The notes under the pieces are model-generated. The model saw only the letters and a program-made list of their open reading frames with translations. It ran no database searches and was not told the origin of the DNA. The position numbers were made by a program, and so were the translations under genes. Positions 27,568 to 35,826 of a stretch of 64,000 bases of DNA are shown here, in pieces. Every line of letters begins with the position of its first letter. The stretch's first letter is position 1. This stretch comes from Escherichia sp. E4742. Lineage in GTDB: Bacteria; Pseudomonadota; Gammaproteobacteria; Enterobacterales; Enterobacteriaceae. The stretch lies in contig NZ_CP040443.1 of assembly GCF_005843885.1 (NCBI RefSeq), forward strand, positions 1,178,001 to 1,242,000, given 5' to 3'.

Positions 27568-28496
27568 TCACCTTACCATATTTTTATAGATTAATGAGGT
27601 TTTTTCCATTACATCTTGCCATGTCATTATATTTTTTGAACTTGCGAACGCATTTTTTTCTAATTCTTGGTAATTAATGTCTTGAGAAAAATGGTTAATA
27701 TTATCAATATCTTTTTCAATATCACCAGTTAAAATAATACCATTCACACCATTTTTAACATAGTCATTCACCATTCCAACAGGTGTCGATATTATTGGTG
27801 TGCCTGATGCAATTGCCTCAGGGATATTTGCAGGGCCACCTTCATACAAGCTAGTTACTAAAAGGAAATTGAGTTGTTTATATAAATCTCCATAACAAAA
27901 ATATGGTAGTCTTTCATAGCACTTTACTTCAAAACCATATTGTGCAGCTTTATATGCTGTTATTGTTCTATCAACGCCGACAAAAATAAATTTGTATTTT
28001 TGTGAATCCAGTCTTTTGAAAATCTCATAAAGATAAGCTTCCCCTTAACTTTGCGACCATATCTTTTTGAAATAAAACCGATATTAATCTTATCAGTTTT
28101 TTTCTTTGACATTAGTGTATTACAAAATACATCTGAATTATAACCATGTGGGATAACTTCAGTATTTGTTAACCCCTTATTATGTATGAATGCTTGTTGC
28201 ATTGAATTAAGACATAATATTTTCTTTGCCTCCATATATCTAGGATGAAATTTTTCATAATTTAACCAAGGATCTGTATCATTTAAGTCATGGTGAATAG
28301 TTACAACAGAGTTTGCTTTTAGCTCGCTTTCCAAATGAGGGCGGTGATAGTGATAGAGGTCTGCGTTATCAATTGGTCTGCAACTTTCAACTATCGATAT
28401 CTCTTTGTCACAATATTTTTTATAATAAGAAAGAAGATCCGTAAAGATTCCACTTGTAATATTAGATGACATTACATGATTAACTATTATAGACAT
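27568..28496 (-). pseudogene. GT4-type glycosyltransferase of capsule region 2, frameshifted
   Basis: Two frames combine to one GT4-like protein of about 309 residues. The first (28496 to about 28040) has YHYHRPHLESELKANSVVTI and EVIPHGYNSDVF. The second runs to 27568 with IFVGVDRTITAYKAAQYGFE and the sugar-nucleotide motif EGGPANIPEAIASGTP. They join at the run CCCC (plus strand 28041-28044): with one more G on the coding strand the protein reads GRKVKGEAYLYEIFKRLDSQ without a break. As given, the first frame runs into about 20 nonsense residues and stops at 27960. It is the first region 2 gene after kpsT (42-base gap) and overlaps the next gene's GTG codon. Confidence 0.83.
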
Positions 28497-28537
28497 AACA
28501 ATGTACTTTGATAATTTGGCAGGAATAATAAATAAAG

Positions 28538-29209
28538 TTATTTTACATTTTTTATATCAAAAGAATATTCATCAAGAGCATCTATTACAGAGTCATAATA
28601 CTTAATCTCATCATATGCTTTAAGATATATAGCTATATCACAAAATTCTTTTAATGCGTTTAGACTATGAGATACCATTATAATATTAGATTTTTCATAA
28701 CGTTCTTTAAAAATCCTCGAGCATTTTTCTTTAAATCGAGCATCGCCAACAGCTGTGACTTCATCAACTAAATAATAATCAAAATCAAATGCCATACTTA
28801 AGCCAAAACCAAGGCGTGATTTCATCCCAGATGAATAAGTTTTGATAGGCATATCAAAATAATGCCCAAGCTCAGAAAAATCTTCAACAAACTTTATTTT
28901 TGATTGTAATTCATTTTTTTTAGAATATAATCTAGCGACAAATTTAACATTTTCCCGACCAGTAAGACTGCCTTGGAATCCTCCGGAAAGGCCTACTGGC
29001 CATGATATTTTTTTATTACAAATAATATTTCCATTATCCGGCCTGTCAATTCCACCAATTATCCTTAATAAAGTTGATTTGCCAGCACCGTTACGTCCTA
29101 TTAAAGCAACATTTTTGTTACTTGGGATTTTTAAATTTATATTTTTAAAAACAAAGTGTATCCCTTTCGATGTTCTATAACTTTTTGTTAAATTATCAAT
29201 ATGAATCAT
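28538..29209 (-). CDS. kpsT: KpsT, ATP-binding subunit of the capsule ABC exporter
   Basis: A 223-residue ABC ATPase with Walker A ALIGRNGAGKSTLLRIIGG, the polysaccharide-exporter signature TYSSGMKSRLGFGLSMA and Walker B DYYLVDEVTAVGD. With KpsM it moves the lipid-linked group 2 capsule across the inner membrane. The start overlaps the kpsM stop (ATGA). The coding sequence is AT-rich like region 2, not like kps region 1, the usual gradient seen at region 3 where the serotype-specific block was exchanged. Confidence 0.95.
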   Translation of the reverse strand: MIHIDNLTKSYRTSKGIHFVFKNINLKIPSNKNVALIGRNGAGKSTLLRIIGGIDRPDNGNIICNKKISWPVGLSGGFQGSLTGRENVKFVARLYSKKNELQSKIKFVEDFSELGHYFDMPIKTYSSGMKSRLGFGLSMAFDFDYYLVDEVTAVGDARFKEKCSRIFKERYEKSNIIMVSHSLNALKEFCDIAIYLKAYDEIKYYDSVIDALDEYSFDIKNVK

Positions 29210-29982
29210 GATGTTAACATCTCTTTTTCTTTAACTTTGTATGATGCTAATGAAAAAAACAGTATTATTAGTGCACATAGTGATAAATAAGATAGACTTG
29301 CACCATCAGATTTGTAGTTGTTTAACATGGCTATTCTTGAAAGCTCCACGATATGCACTAATGGGTTCCACAATAAATATGACCAATATTCTCTAGGTAT
29401 TGAATGCAATGGAAACATTATACAGGACACAAAATATAATGGTTTTAATAAAATAGGGAGCAATTTTTCAGTTTCAGGAAAAGTATTGCCAATGATCATA
29501 AATATGGTCCCTATTCCTATAGATACTAAAAAAAGTAGGAACCATGTAACTATTAATAATAACAATCGTTCGAATGAAAATTGTTCTTTAAATGTAAATA
29601 ATATAATAAGCAAAATAATATATACTAATAAATAAATTAATAATTCTAAAATAGCTCGTGCAATAATAGTATCAATAGGTTTTACGGGTCTATAGTTAAA
29701 TAGCCCTTGGTTTGCCTCAATTGCGTTTATAGATCTGCTTGATATATTCGAGAATATAAAGAATGGAATAATACCATTTAGCAGAAAGACCGGGAATGAT
29801 ATGCCAGGCATGGTTCTATGCATGATGAAACCAAATATGAAAAATAAAATCAACATATGAGAGGCAGGTTCTAGTATCGCCCATAAATATCCAAGGCGAT
29901 ATTTACCAAAGCGTGTTTTTAACTCTCGTAAAAAGAGAGCATGAACAGCGGCTTTCTGAACTTCAAATCCACTTCTTGCCAT
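29206..29982 (-). CDS. kpsM: KpsM, membrane subunit of the capsule ABC exporter
   Basis: A 258-residue ABC-2 type permease with six hydrophobic segments, starting MARSGFEVQKAAVHALFLRE. The ATG at 29982 gives the canonical length; an upstream frame to 30042 runs into the JUMPstart element and is rejected. Recognisable segments are LKTRFGKYRLGYLWAILEP, FLLNGIIPFFIFSNIS and CIMFPLHSIPREYWSYLLWN. The first ~110 residues look nearly identical to other KpsM proteins, while the second half diverges, consistent with recombination inside kpsM. The long leader upstream carries the ops site for RfaH. Confidence 0.95.
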   Translation of the reverse strand: MARSGFEVQKAAVHALFLRELKTRFGKYRLGYLWAILEPASHMLILFFIFGFIMHRTMPGISFPVFLLNGIIPFFIFSNISSRSINAIEANQGLFNYRPVKPIDTIIARAILELLIYLLVYIILLIILFTFKEQFSFERLLLLIVTWFLLFLVSIGIGTIFMIIGNTFPETEKLLPILLKPLYFVSCIMFPLHSIPREYWSYLLWNPLVHIVELSRIAMLNNYKSDGASLSYLSLCALIILFFSLASYKVKEKEMLTS

Positions 29983-30004
29983 TTGATGATGTGATCCTAA
30001 TATC

Positions 30005-30043
30005 TTCAGGTATGCTACCGCCCTTGGCTTAACAGCTACCAAT
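30005..30043 (-). promoter_or_regulatory. JUMPstart element with ops site (RfaH-dependent antitermination)
   Basis: On the minus strand, the stretch from TTGGTAGCTGTTAAGCCA through GGGCGGTAG to CATACCTGAA matches the 39-bp JUMPstart sequence found before polysaccharide operons. It contains the 8-base ops motif GGCGGTAG at 30015-30022. In group 2 capsules this element lets RfaH-modified polymerase read from the region 3 promoter through kpsMT into region 2. It ends about 25 bases before the kpsM ATG. Confidence 0.93.
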
Positions 30044-31130
30044 ACACTGGAGGTAATACTTATTTGTAACTGGATAAATTTCGTTCAGACGGTTCGGCCT
30101 TTTTAATAGCCGCAAACAATTTCTGCAGAAATTATTTCCGCAGAAATAATCTGTTCTATTTCCGTCTCTTTTCTTCTAATCCATTCTTCAGGCATGAATG
30201 TATTCGGTCTTCTGGTAATTTCAGAAAACTGGCCGTTTTAGAATGTAGAGTTAATTTCTCAGGAAATTATTTTTACCTCTTTTTGCTTAACCAATATGGC
30301 TTGAAAAAGACGTAAAGCACCATGCGTTCTGGATTACTCCGTAACACACTTATTCAAAATGGATGTTAGTTTCGCGAGAAATTATTTTTACCATTACTGT
30401 TAACTGCTTGATTATAACACCTCTATGTATTTTATGCGTAACAATACCTACAACCTGTATCAAACCAGAACGCACGCAATTGATTACCAATAAATTGTTT
30501 AGCGAGAAACTATTTCCCTATTTAAAATTCACTCATGTACTTCTTATTTATATCTACAGCACCCTCTTCACAGCCATATTTGTGATTTATATCACATTTA
30601 AATGGTGTTATTTAAGTCACATCAATAATCCCGGAAGTAATTATTTTCGTCGATTAAAATATATACCTTGATTATTTTGCGTATTTATTTTAACCAGTGT
30701 TATAACCAGCATCATCCCTCAGTAGATATACCTGAGCAGACTTTTCTAAAAATCGACGAATAGTTTCCATGGAAATTATTATACTTACTTGAAATTCCCT
30801 TTCTGATTATCTCCAGGAATTTTACTAATTTCCAGGCTACACAAAATACATATCACACAAGAATTATCCTATATGTTTTGACCTATCAATTGCCACCTAA
30901 TGATTCATTGCATCTATTAATAATCATGATGTATTGCCACACGTAAGCATATTTATAGGACGCAGGGCTGTTTCAGGAGAGAACTCGTATCTGTCGTTTT
31001 GCAGAACATTCAGTGATGGCGGGAGTGGGATATTTCTTATTGCAAAAATATTTAACTCGGTGAGTGGATAAGAAGATTATACACTCACCTTTCGGACTGA
31101 ATTTCACAGGTAAGGAATTTACTGGAACAC
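30044..31130 (-). promoter_or_regulatory. Capsule region 3 promoter (PR3) and long leader
   Basis: No credible gene lies in these 1087 bases between gspM and the JUMPstart element. In studied group 2 loci PR3 starts transcription about 740 bases before kpsM and is controlled by H-NS, SlyA and temperature, which would place the start near 30.7 kb here. The leader is AT-rich and contains a family of short palindromes listed separately. A plus-strand frame of 102 codons at 30363-30671 looks hydrophobic but lacks a ribosome site and homology and is probably chance. Confidence 0.7.
30118..30774. repeat. Series of related TTTC-n4-GAAA palindromes in the kpsM leader
   Basis: Imperfectly repeated inverted words occur at 30118-30133 (AATTTCTGCAGAAATT, perfect), 30131-30150 (ATTATTTC-CGCA-GAAATAAT), 30252-30269 (TAATTTC-TCAG-GAAATTA), 30370-30381 (TTTC-GCGA-GAAA), 30497-30510 (GTTT-AGCGAG-AAAC) and 30763-30774 (TTTCCATGGAAA, perfect). 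The centres lie roughly 120-135 bases apart, with a weaker partner (GGAAGTAATTATTTTC) near 30633-30648 filling the one gap. The 14-base word AAATTATTTTTACC occurs twice (from about 30264 and 30379). They may be protein sites or RNA hairpins in the leader. Confidence 0.6.
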
Positions 31131-31667
31131 TTATCCTCTTATCAACTCCAGTCGCTGCACATTCACCATCCCCGGCTTCTCACCTGCGCTGACATCAATT
31201 TGTGTCACCCGCAGCGCATACTTTTCATCCAGCGCGTTTAACCAGTTCAGCAGATCATTAAACACCACTGGTTCTATCCAGACCTGGATATTCTCCCCGC
31301 GCTCGGCTATCCGCTTGATGACCACTGAGTGCGCAGAAGCACTGTCACTGATGACCCTCGATACCTGCGCAGGCGTTGTTGTAGCAGATTTCCGCGCTGC
31401 GATAATATCCGGCGCGGCGCTCTTCAGTCGCGCGTTCATCGCCACCAGCTGTTGCAACATCGTCTCCTGTTGCTCAATCCGTTCGCTCAAAGGCTGCCAG
31501 ATGAGGACGTAATATCCTGCGCTAAATAGAAACACCGCCGCTGCCAGTAACATGCCCTTTTCACGCGGCGAACGCCCCGCCAGGTGCTGTGCCAGCCAGT
31601 ATTCGCCACGGCTTAACTGACGCTCACGCCATTGCTGAAAATAGTGAATAAATTTATCGCGTAACAT
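31131..31667 (-). CDS. gspM: GspM, type II secretion inner-membrane platform protein
   Basis: A 178-residue protein with a short cytoplasmic N-terminus, one membrane helix at about 38-57 (GMLLAAAVFLFSAGYYVLIW) and a periplasmic coiled-coil then ferredoxin-like domain (VIKRIAERGENIQVWIEPVV, LLNWLNALDEKY). GspM stabilises GspL in the assembly platform. It is the last gene of the gspC-M operon and follows gspL by one base. In K-12 this operon is truncated; here it is complete. Confidence 0.92.
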   Translation of the reverse strand: MLRDKFIHYFQQWRERQLSRGEYWLAQHLAGRSPREKGMLLAAAVFLFSAGYYVLIWQPLSERIEQQETMLQQLVAMNARLKSAAPDIIAARKSATTTPAQVSRVISDSASAHSVVIKRIAERGENIQVWIEPVVFNDLLNWLNALDEKYALRVTQIDVSAGEKPGMVNVQRLELIRG

Positions 31668-31668
31668 G

Positions 31669-32847
31669 TTATTTCCTCCGCAACGTTACGCCGCCGGAAA
31701 CCGCATCACCCTCTTTCTGTAACGCGTCCTGTTGCACAACATAATCTGCCGCCAGTGCGCTACGCAGTTTGTCGAAACTGGCAAAGTTCGCGGCCCGCAG
31801 CTGGAGGTGAAACGTCTGGCGTTTTTGATCAAAGGTGAAACCACGCATCTCGATGTCGGAAAGTGACGCCGTTTTCAGGGTGCTGGCGATCGCTGACAAT
31901 TCTGCGAGCAGCCGGGTATCGTCGGCCTGCGGGCGATATTTTTTCAGCGCCATCGTCACCTGAGAGCGCAAATTCACAATCCGCTTCTGCTCCGGGAACA
32001 ACGTTAAGAACTGTTTCTCTGCCTGAGCACGACTTTGCGCCACCTGTTCGCTGACGCTCCATAATGTCACGCCCCTTTCCACGACTAACGCCGCCAGGAT
32101 AATCAATACCGGCAGAATCATCACCCGCCAGCGCGCCCACTGTTTTCGGTAGCTGACCCGAGGCTGCCACGGTCCAGTTAGCAGGTTTCCTTCCGGTTCG
32201 CCATAAGTGGTAATGGCGGGCAGAGCCGTCACTGTCAGGCGTTCAGCGTCTGCGCCAGCCCATGCAGATAGCTCTTCCTGCGCGATCCCGACCACGGTTA
32301 GCGAAAGCGGTAAATCCTGCTCATTGAGCTGGGCGCGGAACATCACCGGAGCCAGCGCCCGCCCGGCGCTCCATCCCCGGCATTCATCGATGCGGCAGAT
32401 AACCCGTTGCGCATCGCCAGCCATATAGCCACAAGGAATGGACATCCAATCCGGCGCAACGGTAGCGCGGGTGATGCCGTTTGCCTGCAACCACTGCGCA
32501 ATGTTGCGCATATGCTGCTGGTGAATCACTGCCACGGTTGCCAGTTGCTGGTCGATTTTCAACGGCGCAAAATGCAGTTCGTCGATATCCTGGTTCAGCT
32601 CTTCTTCCAGTAAGGCGGGCAGAATAGTGGGTATCTGCTTGCGAGGGACATCAGGCAGTTCAACCTGCCAGACGCTGATCCATTCGCCGGGAATGTAGAG
32701 TCGAATCGCATCAGTTTGCAGCCATTGCTGGAGCTGTTCGTTGTCAACGTCAGACCAGATGCCGTGCTCCACGTCGGTGGTACGGTGCTGCCAACGGATG
32801 GGATCGGAGGCGCAAAGCGGGATAAAAATCTCAAGCATGGAACTCAC
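31669..32847 (-). CDS. gspL: GspL, type II secretion platform protein linking GspE to the membrane
   Basis: A 392-residue protein with an actin-like cytoplasmic domain (residues 1-230; LWSDVDNEQL-type N-terminus, LPALLEEELNQDIDELHFAP), one membrane helix near 244-262 (VMILPVLIILAALVVERGV) and a periplasmic ferredoxin-like domain. It recruits the ATPase GspE. The GTG at 32847 overlaps the gspK stop (GTGA), suggesting coupling; an ATG three codons later (32838) is the alternative start. Confidence 0.92.
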   Translation of the reverse strand: MSSMLEIFIPLCASDPIRWQHRTTDVEHGIWSDVDNEQLQQWLQTDAIRLYIPGEWISVWQVELPDVPRKQIPTILPALLEEELNQDIDELHFAPLKIDQQLATVAVIHQQHMRNIAQWLQANGITRATVAPDWMSIPCGYMAGDAQRVICRIDECRGWSAGRALAPVMFRAQLNEQDLPLSLTVVGIAQEELSAWAGADAERLTVTALPAITTYGEPEGNLLTGPWQPRVSYRKQWARWRVMILPVLIILAALVVERGVTLWSVSEQVAQSRAQAEKQFLTLFPEQKRIVNLRSQVTMALKKYRPQADDTRLLAELSAIASTLKTASLSDIEMRGFTFDQKRQTFHLQLRAANFASFDKLRSALAADYVVQQDALQKEGDAVSGGVTLRRK

Positions 32848-33821
32848 TCACTTTCTCCTGTCTGATGCCAGAGAACCGAAAAGTGTTGTGGCCCCATGCG
32901 GACAATTAACGAGTTCATCGTCAGTTCAATCTCATTCACGGTGATATCCGAACGCAGCCAGAAGTAATTGCTGTCCACGCTCAGGACGGTTTTTAGCTGT
33001 TTTTTAGTACGCTCATCTACGTCAGCAAGTAGCGGCTGCGCAAGAAACTGATCGACATCTTCCCAGCCCTTCGCCGGACGTTGTTGCAATAACGCCCGCG
33101 CCTGAACAGGGCTTAACCACGGGTCAAACAGCGCCTCAAGAATCACACTTTGTGTGACGTCTAAGGTGTTGATGTTGATTTGCTGGCGGGTCATCGGCAG
33201 CGCACAAACCAGCGGTTTCAGTTTTTGATAGAGTCCGGCGTCCATTCCCTGCACCACGCGCATCTCGCTGATATCAGCCAACGGTTGATTGGCGGCGTAG
33301 AACGGTACCGAGCGGGCGAGATACTCGCTGTCTTCACGCCCCAGACGCGTCTGCACGCTGCGGTCCTCGTCAATAAACTCCCACAGGCTTTCGGCTATAA
33401 GTTCGGCCCGATAAGCAGGTACGTCGAGGCGCGAGATCAGGGCTATCAGTTGTTGTACCGCGAGCGGACGCGACGCCGTTGTCGGTTGAGCAAGGGCATT
33501 CAGGTTGAAGCAGGCCTGTGCGTCGCGCAGGGTAACGGCAATTTGCCCCTGCGGCAGAGGGAAGAAACGAGGGCCGGATGCCCACGGCTGTGCCAGATGC
33601 ACACGTTGTTCATTTTTCAGGCTCAGACTGAGCGCGCTCAGCGCCAGGCTTTCAGCACTGGCGCTGTACCACAGCGCCTGCTGGTACTCCTGCTGGCTGC
33701 GCGTTCGCCCAAGTTGTTGCTGCATCCGCCCGGAAAGTGTGATGGTTACCAGCATTATGACCGCCAGCAATACCAGCACCACGACCAGTGCCATTCCGCG
33801 TTTTGGTGGTGAGGTGATCAT
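32844..33821 (-). CDS. gspK: GspK, minor pseudopilin at the type II pseudopilus tip
   Basis: A 325-residue protein with a prepilin-type leader KRGMALVVVLVLLAVIMLVT, lacking the usual Phe at +1 and Glu at +5 as GspK proteins do, and a large globular domain (SLWEFIDEDRSVQTRLGRED, YAANQPLADISEMRVVQGMD). GspK caps the pseudopilus together with GspI and GspJ. It is processed by the prepilin peptidase PppA, encoded in the same cluster. It overlaps gspJ and gspL by 4 bases. Confidence 0.93.
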   Translation of the reverse strand: MITSPPKRGMALVVVLVLLAVIMLVTITLSGRMQQQLGRTRSQQEYQQALWYSASAESLALSALSLSLKNEQRVHLAQPWASGPRFFPLPQGQIAVTLRDAQACFNLNALAQPTTASRPLAVQQLIALISRLDVPAYRAELIAESLWEFIDEDRSVQTRLGREDSEYLARSVPFYAANQPLADISEMRVVQGMDAGLYQKLKPLVCALPMTRQQININTLDVTQSVILEALFDPWLSPVQARALLQQRPAKGWEDVDQFLAQPLLADVDERTKKQLKTVLSVDSNYFWLRSDITVNEIELTMNSLIVRMGPQHFSVLWHQTGESE

Positions 33822-34423
33822 GATAATTGCGGCCCGCGTAACAACCAGATACGTTCAATCTCGCCCCATTGCGGCGAATGCAGAGTCATGCGCACTGCCA
33901 CGGGGATCGCCTGCACTGACGACCAGCTCTCCTGCCAGCGCGTGCCGTCGTAGAACTGCAAACGGAGCGAATCCGCCGGGATTAATTTTTGCGTTGTTGG
34001 CTTCACGCTGCCTGCTGCATCGGTCAGCGGCCAGGCTAACCGTTCGAGATAACCGTCATGAATGCGGTAACCGACGGTGAGCAGATTACTGCGCGGCAGG
34101 CGCATCAACGGATTAACCACGCCGCCACGTACAAAGCGCATCCCTTCACTCTCAGACGCCAGCACGCCAGCGCCCGCCAGTAACGCCGGTTCCCGCTGCC
34201 CCTGATCGCCTCTTACCGGGCGCGGCATCATTTGTGTCAGATCGTGGGTCAGAAAACTCATCGTTTGCTGCATGAGGTTTAGTTTTTGATCGTGTTCGGC
34301 GACGGCGCTATTCACACGCGTAACGCCGTTTGTCACCTGCTGCGCCATCAGCGCCAGTGAGGCAAAAATGGCGATTGCCACCAGCATTTCCAGTAACGTG
34401 AAACCAGCGCGAGTCCTTCTCAC
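33818..34423 (-). CDS. gspJ: GspJ, minor pseudopilin
   Basis: A 201-residue protein with a prepilin leader and cleavage site TRAGFTLLEMLVAIAIFASL (cleavage after G, Glu at +5). A GspJ-type globular domain follows (HDLTQMMPRPVRGDQGQ; YRIHDGYLERLAWPLTD). It joins GspI and GspK in the tip complex that starts pseudopilus assembly. It overlaps both neighbours by 4 bases, part of the tightly coupled gspG-M run. Confidence 0.93.
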   Translation of the reverse strand: MRRTRAGFTLLEMLVAIAIFASLALMAQQVTNGVTRVNSAVAEHDQKLNLMQQTMSFLTHDLTQMMPRPVRGDQGQREPALLAGAGVLASESEGMRFVRGGVVNPLMRLPRSNLLTVGYRIHDGYLERLAWPLTDAAGSVKPTTQKLIPADSLRLQFYDGTRWQESWSSVQAIPVAVRMTLHSPQWGEIERIWLLRGPQLS

Positions 34424-34791
34424 TGTTGGCCTCCCACGGCGCTAAACCAGGCGCGTCGTGACTGAATCACCGACGAAAAGTCTTCGTGACGGCTGACTTC
34501 AATATCCACCGCCTGGAGCAGCGCGTTACCGGTATTCAGCGGTGTGGTTCGCCAGTACCAGCGGTTTCCGGCCATATCGCTCTCGCCCTGGTGCCTGACC
34601 GCCCGTTGTTCGCGGGTCATCAGGTAGAGTAGAGCGGTCTGGTTTTCAGCTACCCAGCCCGCTACCGTTTTCTCCTCAAGAACTTGCTGATTACTCAGCG
34701 CGCCGCTGGCGATCTGTAATACCGCCGTGGCAGCCAGCGCAAAAATCGCCAGTGCGAGCATCACTTCCAGCAAGGTAAATCCGCGCTTCAT
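34420..34791 (-). CDS. gspI: GspI, minor pseudopilin
   Basis: A 123-residue protein with the leader KRGFTLLEVMLALAIFALAA (cleaved after G, Glu at +5) and the short GspI globular domain (EKTVAGWVAENQTALLYLM, WYWRTTPLNTGNALLQAVDI). It forms the staple of the tip complex with GspJ and GspK. Start and stop overlap the neighbouring genes. Confidence 0.93.
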   Translation of the reverse strand: MKRGFTLLEVMLALAIFALAATAVLQIASGALSNQQVLEEKTVAGWVAENQTALLYLMTREQRAVRHQGESDMAGNRWYWRTTPLNTGNALLQAVDIEVSRHEDFSSVIQSRRAWFSAVGGQQ

Positions 34792-35351
34792 GGCATCCTC
34801 TCATCACATTGATTGAGGGATAACGCGCCATCGTGCGCCAGCTTTACCGCCCAACATGCGTTTTGCGCCGCCGAGTAGAAGCGCAGCGTAAACGGCGTAG
34901 CAGGTTCAAAAGGCGAAAAACGGATCTGCGGCGTCTTCTTTTTCGCCTCTTTTTGCAGCTCCAGTTCAATATCGTGCAGCGTCAGGCGGCGACGTTGCAG
35001 CTCCAGCGCATACTCCTTCTGCCAGATATCACTTCCGGGTTGTAACAGCATCTGCACCTGTTTCGGCACCGTAACCTGTGCCGATAACCGGGTCGCAGAA
35101 ACGGGCAACCACTGCCCCTGACGACGCTGCATAAACTGGTAGCCAGGCGGGTCAATTAGCACACCGAGTGTTTGTCCTTCGATCACTGCCCTGTCCTTAA
35201 ACTGCGTAAAGCGAGTCAGAAAATCCTGTGCCGCTTTTTTCGCGGGCAGTTCAGAACGGCTCGCAAAAGTCTGCACCACGCCAGCACTGGCAAGGCCGAT
35301 AAGGAAAATCACCAGCATGATTTCCAGAAGAGTGAATCCGCGTCTGGGCAC
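34788..35351 (-). CDS. gspH: GspH, minor pseudopilin
   Basis: A 187-residue protein with the prepilin site RRGFTLLEIMLVIFLIGLAS and a beta-rich domain (EGQTLGVLIDPPGYQFMQRR, PFTLRFYSAAQNACWAVKLA). It is a minor pseudopilin thought to link the tip to the major pseudopilin GspG. The gene starts 3 bases after the gspG stop. Confidence 0.92.
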   Translation of the reverse strand: MPRRGFTLLEIMLVIFLIGLASAGVVQTFASRSELPAKKAAQDFLTRFTQFKDRAVIEGQTLGVLIDPPGYQFMQRRQGQWLPVSATRLSAQVTVPKQVQMLLQPGSDIWQKEYALELQRRRLTLHDIELELQKEAKKKTPQIRFSPFEPATPFTLRFYSAAQNACWAVKLAHDGALSLNQCDERMP

Positions 35352-35354
35352 TGA

Positions 35355-35810
35355 TTACTGAAACTCCTGCAAATTCCAGTTACCGATATCAGCGCCTGCG
35401 CCTTCCCCGTTTTCCTGACCATCCGCCCCTAAGGTGTAAACATCAAACATCCCTTTTTCACCGGGGCTGAGATACTGATAATCATTGCCCCACGGATCTT
35501 TTGGCAGTCGTTTAATGTATCCACCAGGACGGTAGTTGCGGGAATCCGCCATATTGGCAGGTTGCTGGATCAGCGCCTCCAGCCCCTGCTCGGTAGTCGG
35601 ATAACGCCCGTTATCCAGTCGGTACATATCCAGCGCGTTCTCCAGCGCCACGATATCGCTGATGGCTTTTTGCCGATCCGCTTTCTCTTTGTTGCCCAAC
35701 AGGTTAGGCACCACCAGACTTGCCAGAACGCCAAGAATAACAATCACTACCATCACTTCCAGCAGGGTAAAACCTGCCCGTGGTTTTTGTGTGCGGGATA
35801 ACGAATTCAT
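35355..35810 (-). CDS. gspG: GspG, major pseudopilin
   Basis: A 151-residue protein from the ATG at 35810 (MNSLSRTQKPRAGFTLLEVM), with cleavage after AG and Glu at +5. It has the C-terminal calcium-site region DPWGNDYQYLSPGEKGMFDV typical of GspG. It is the main subunit of the piston-like pseudopilus. The longer frame from 35837 lies inside the end of gspF and is rejected. Confidence 0.93.
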   Translation of the reverse strand: MNSLSRTQKPRAGFTLLEVMVVIVILGVLASLVVPNLLGNKEKADRQKAISDIVALENALDMYRLDNGRYPTTEQGLEALIQQPANMADSRNYRPGGYIKRLPKDPWGNDYQYLSPGEKGMFDVYTLGADGQENGEGAGADIGNWNLQEFQ

Positions 35811-35826
35811 GTGATAACTCCGTAAA

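Noticed and set aside
30363..30671. 102-codon hydrophobic frame in the kpsM leader
   Set aside because: There is no ribosome site, the frame contains the repeated palindromes, and AT-rich DNA readily gives such hydrophobic frames.
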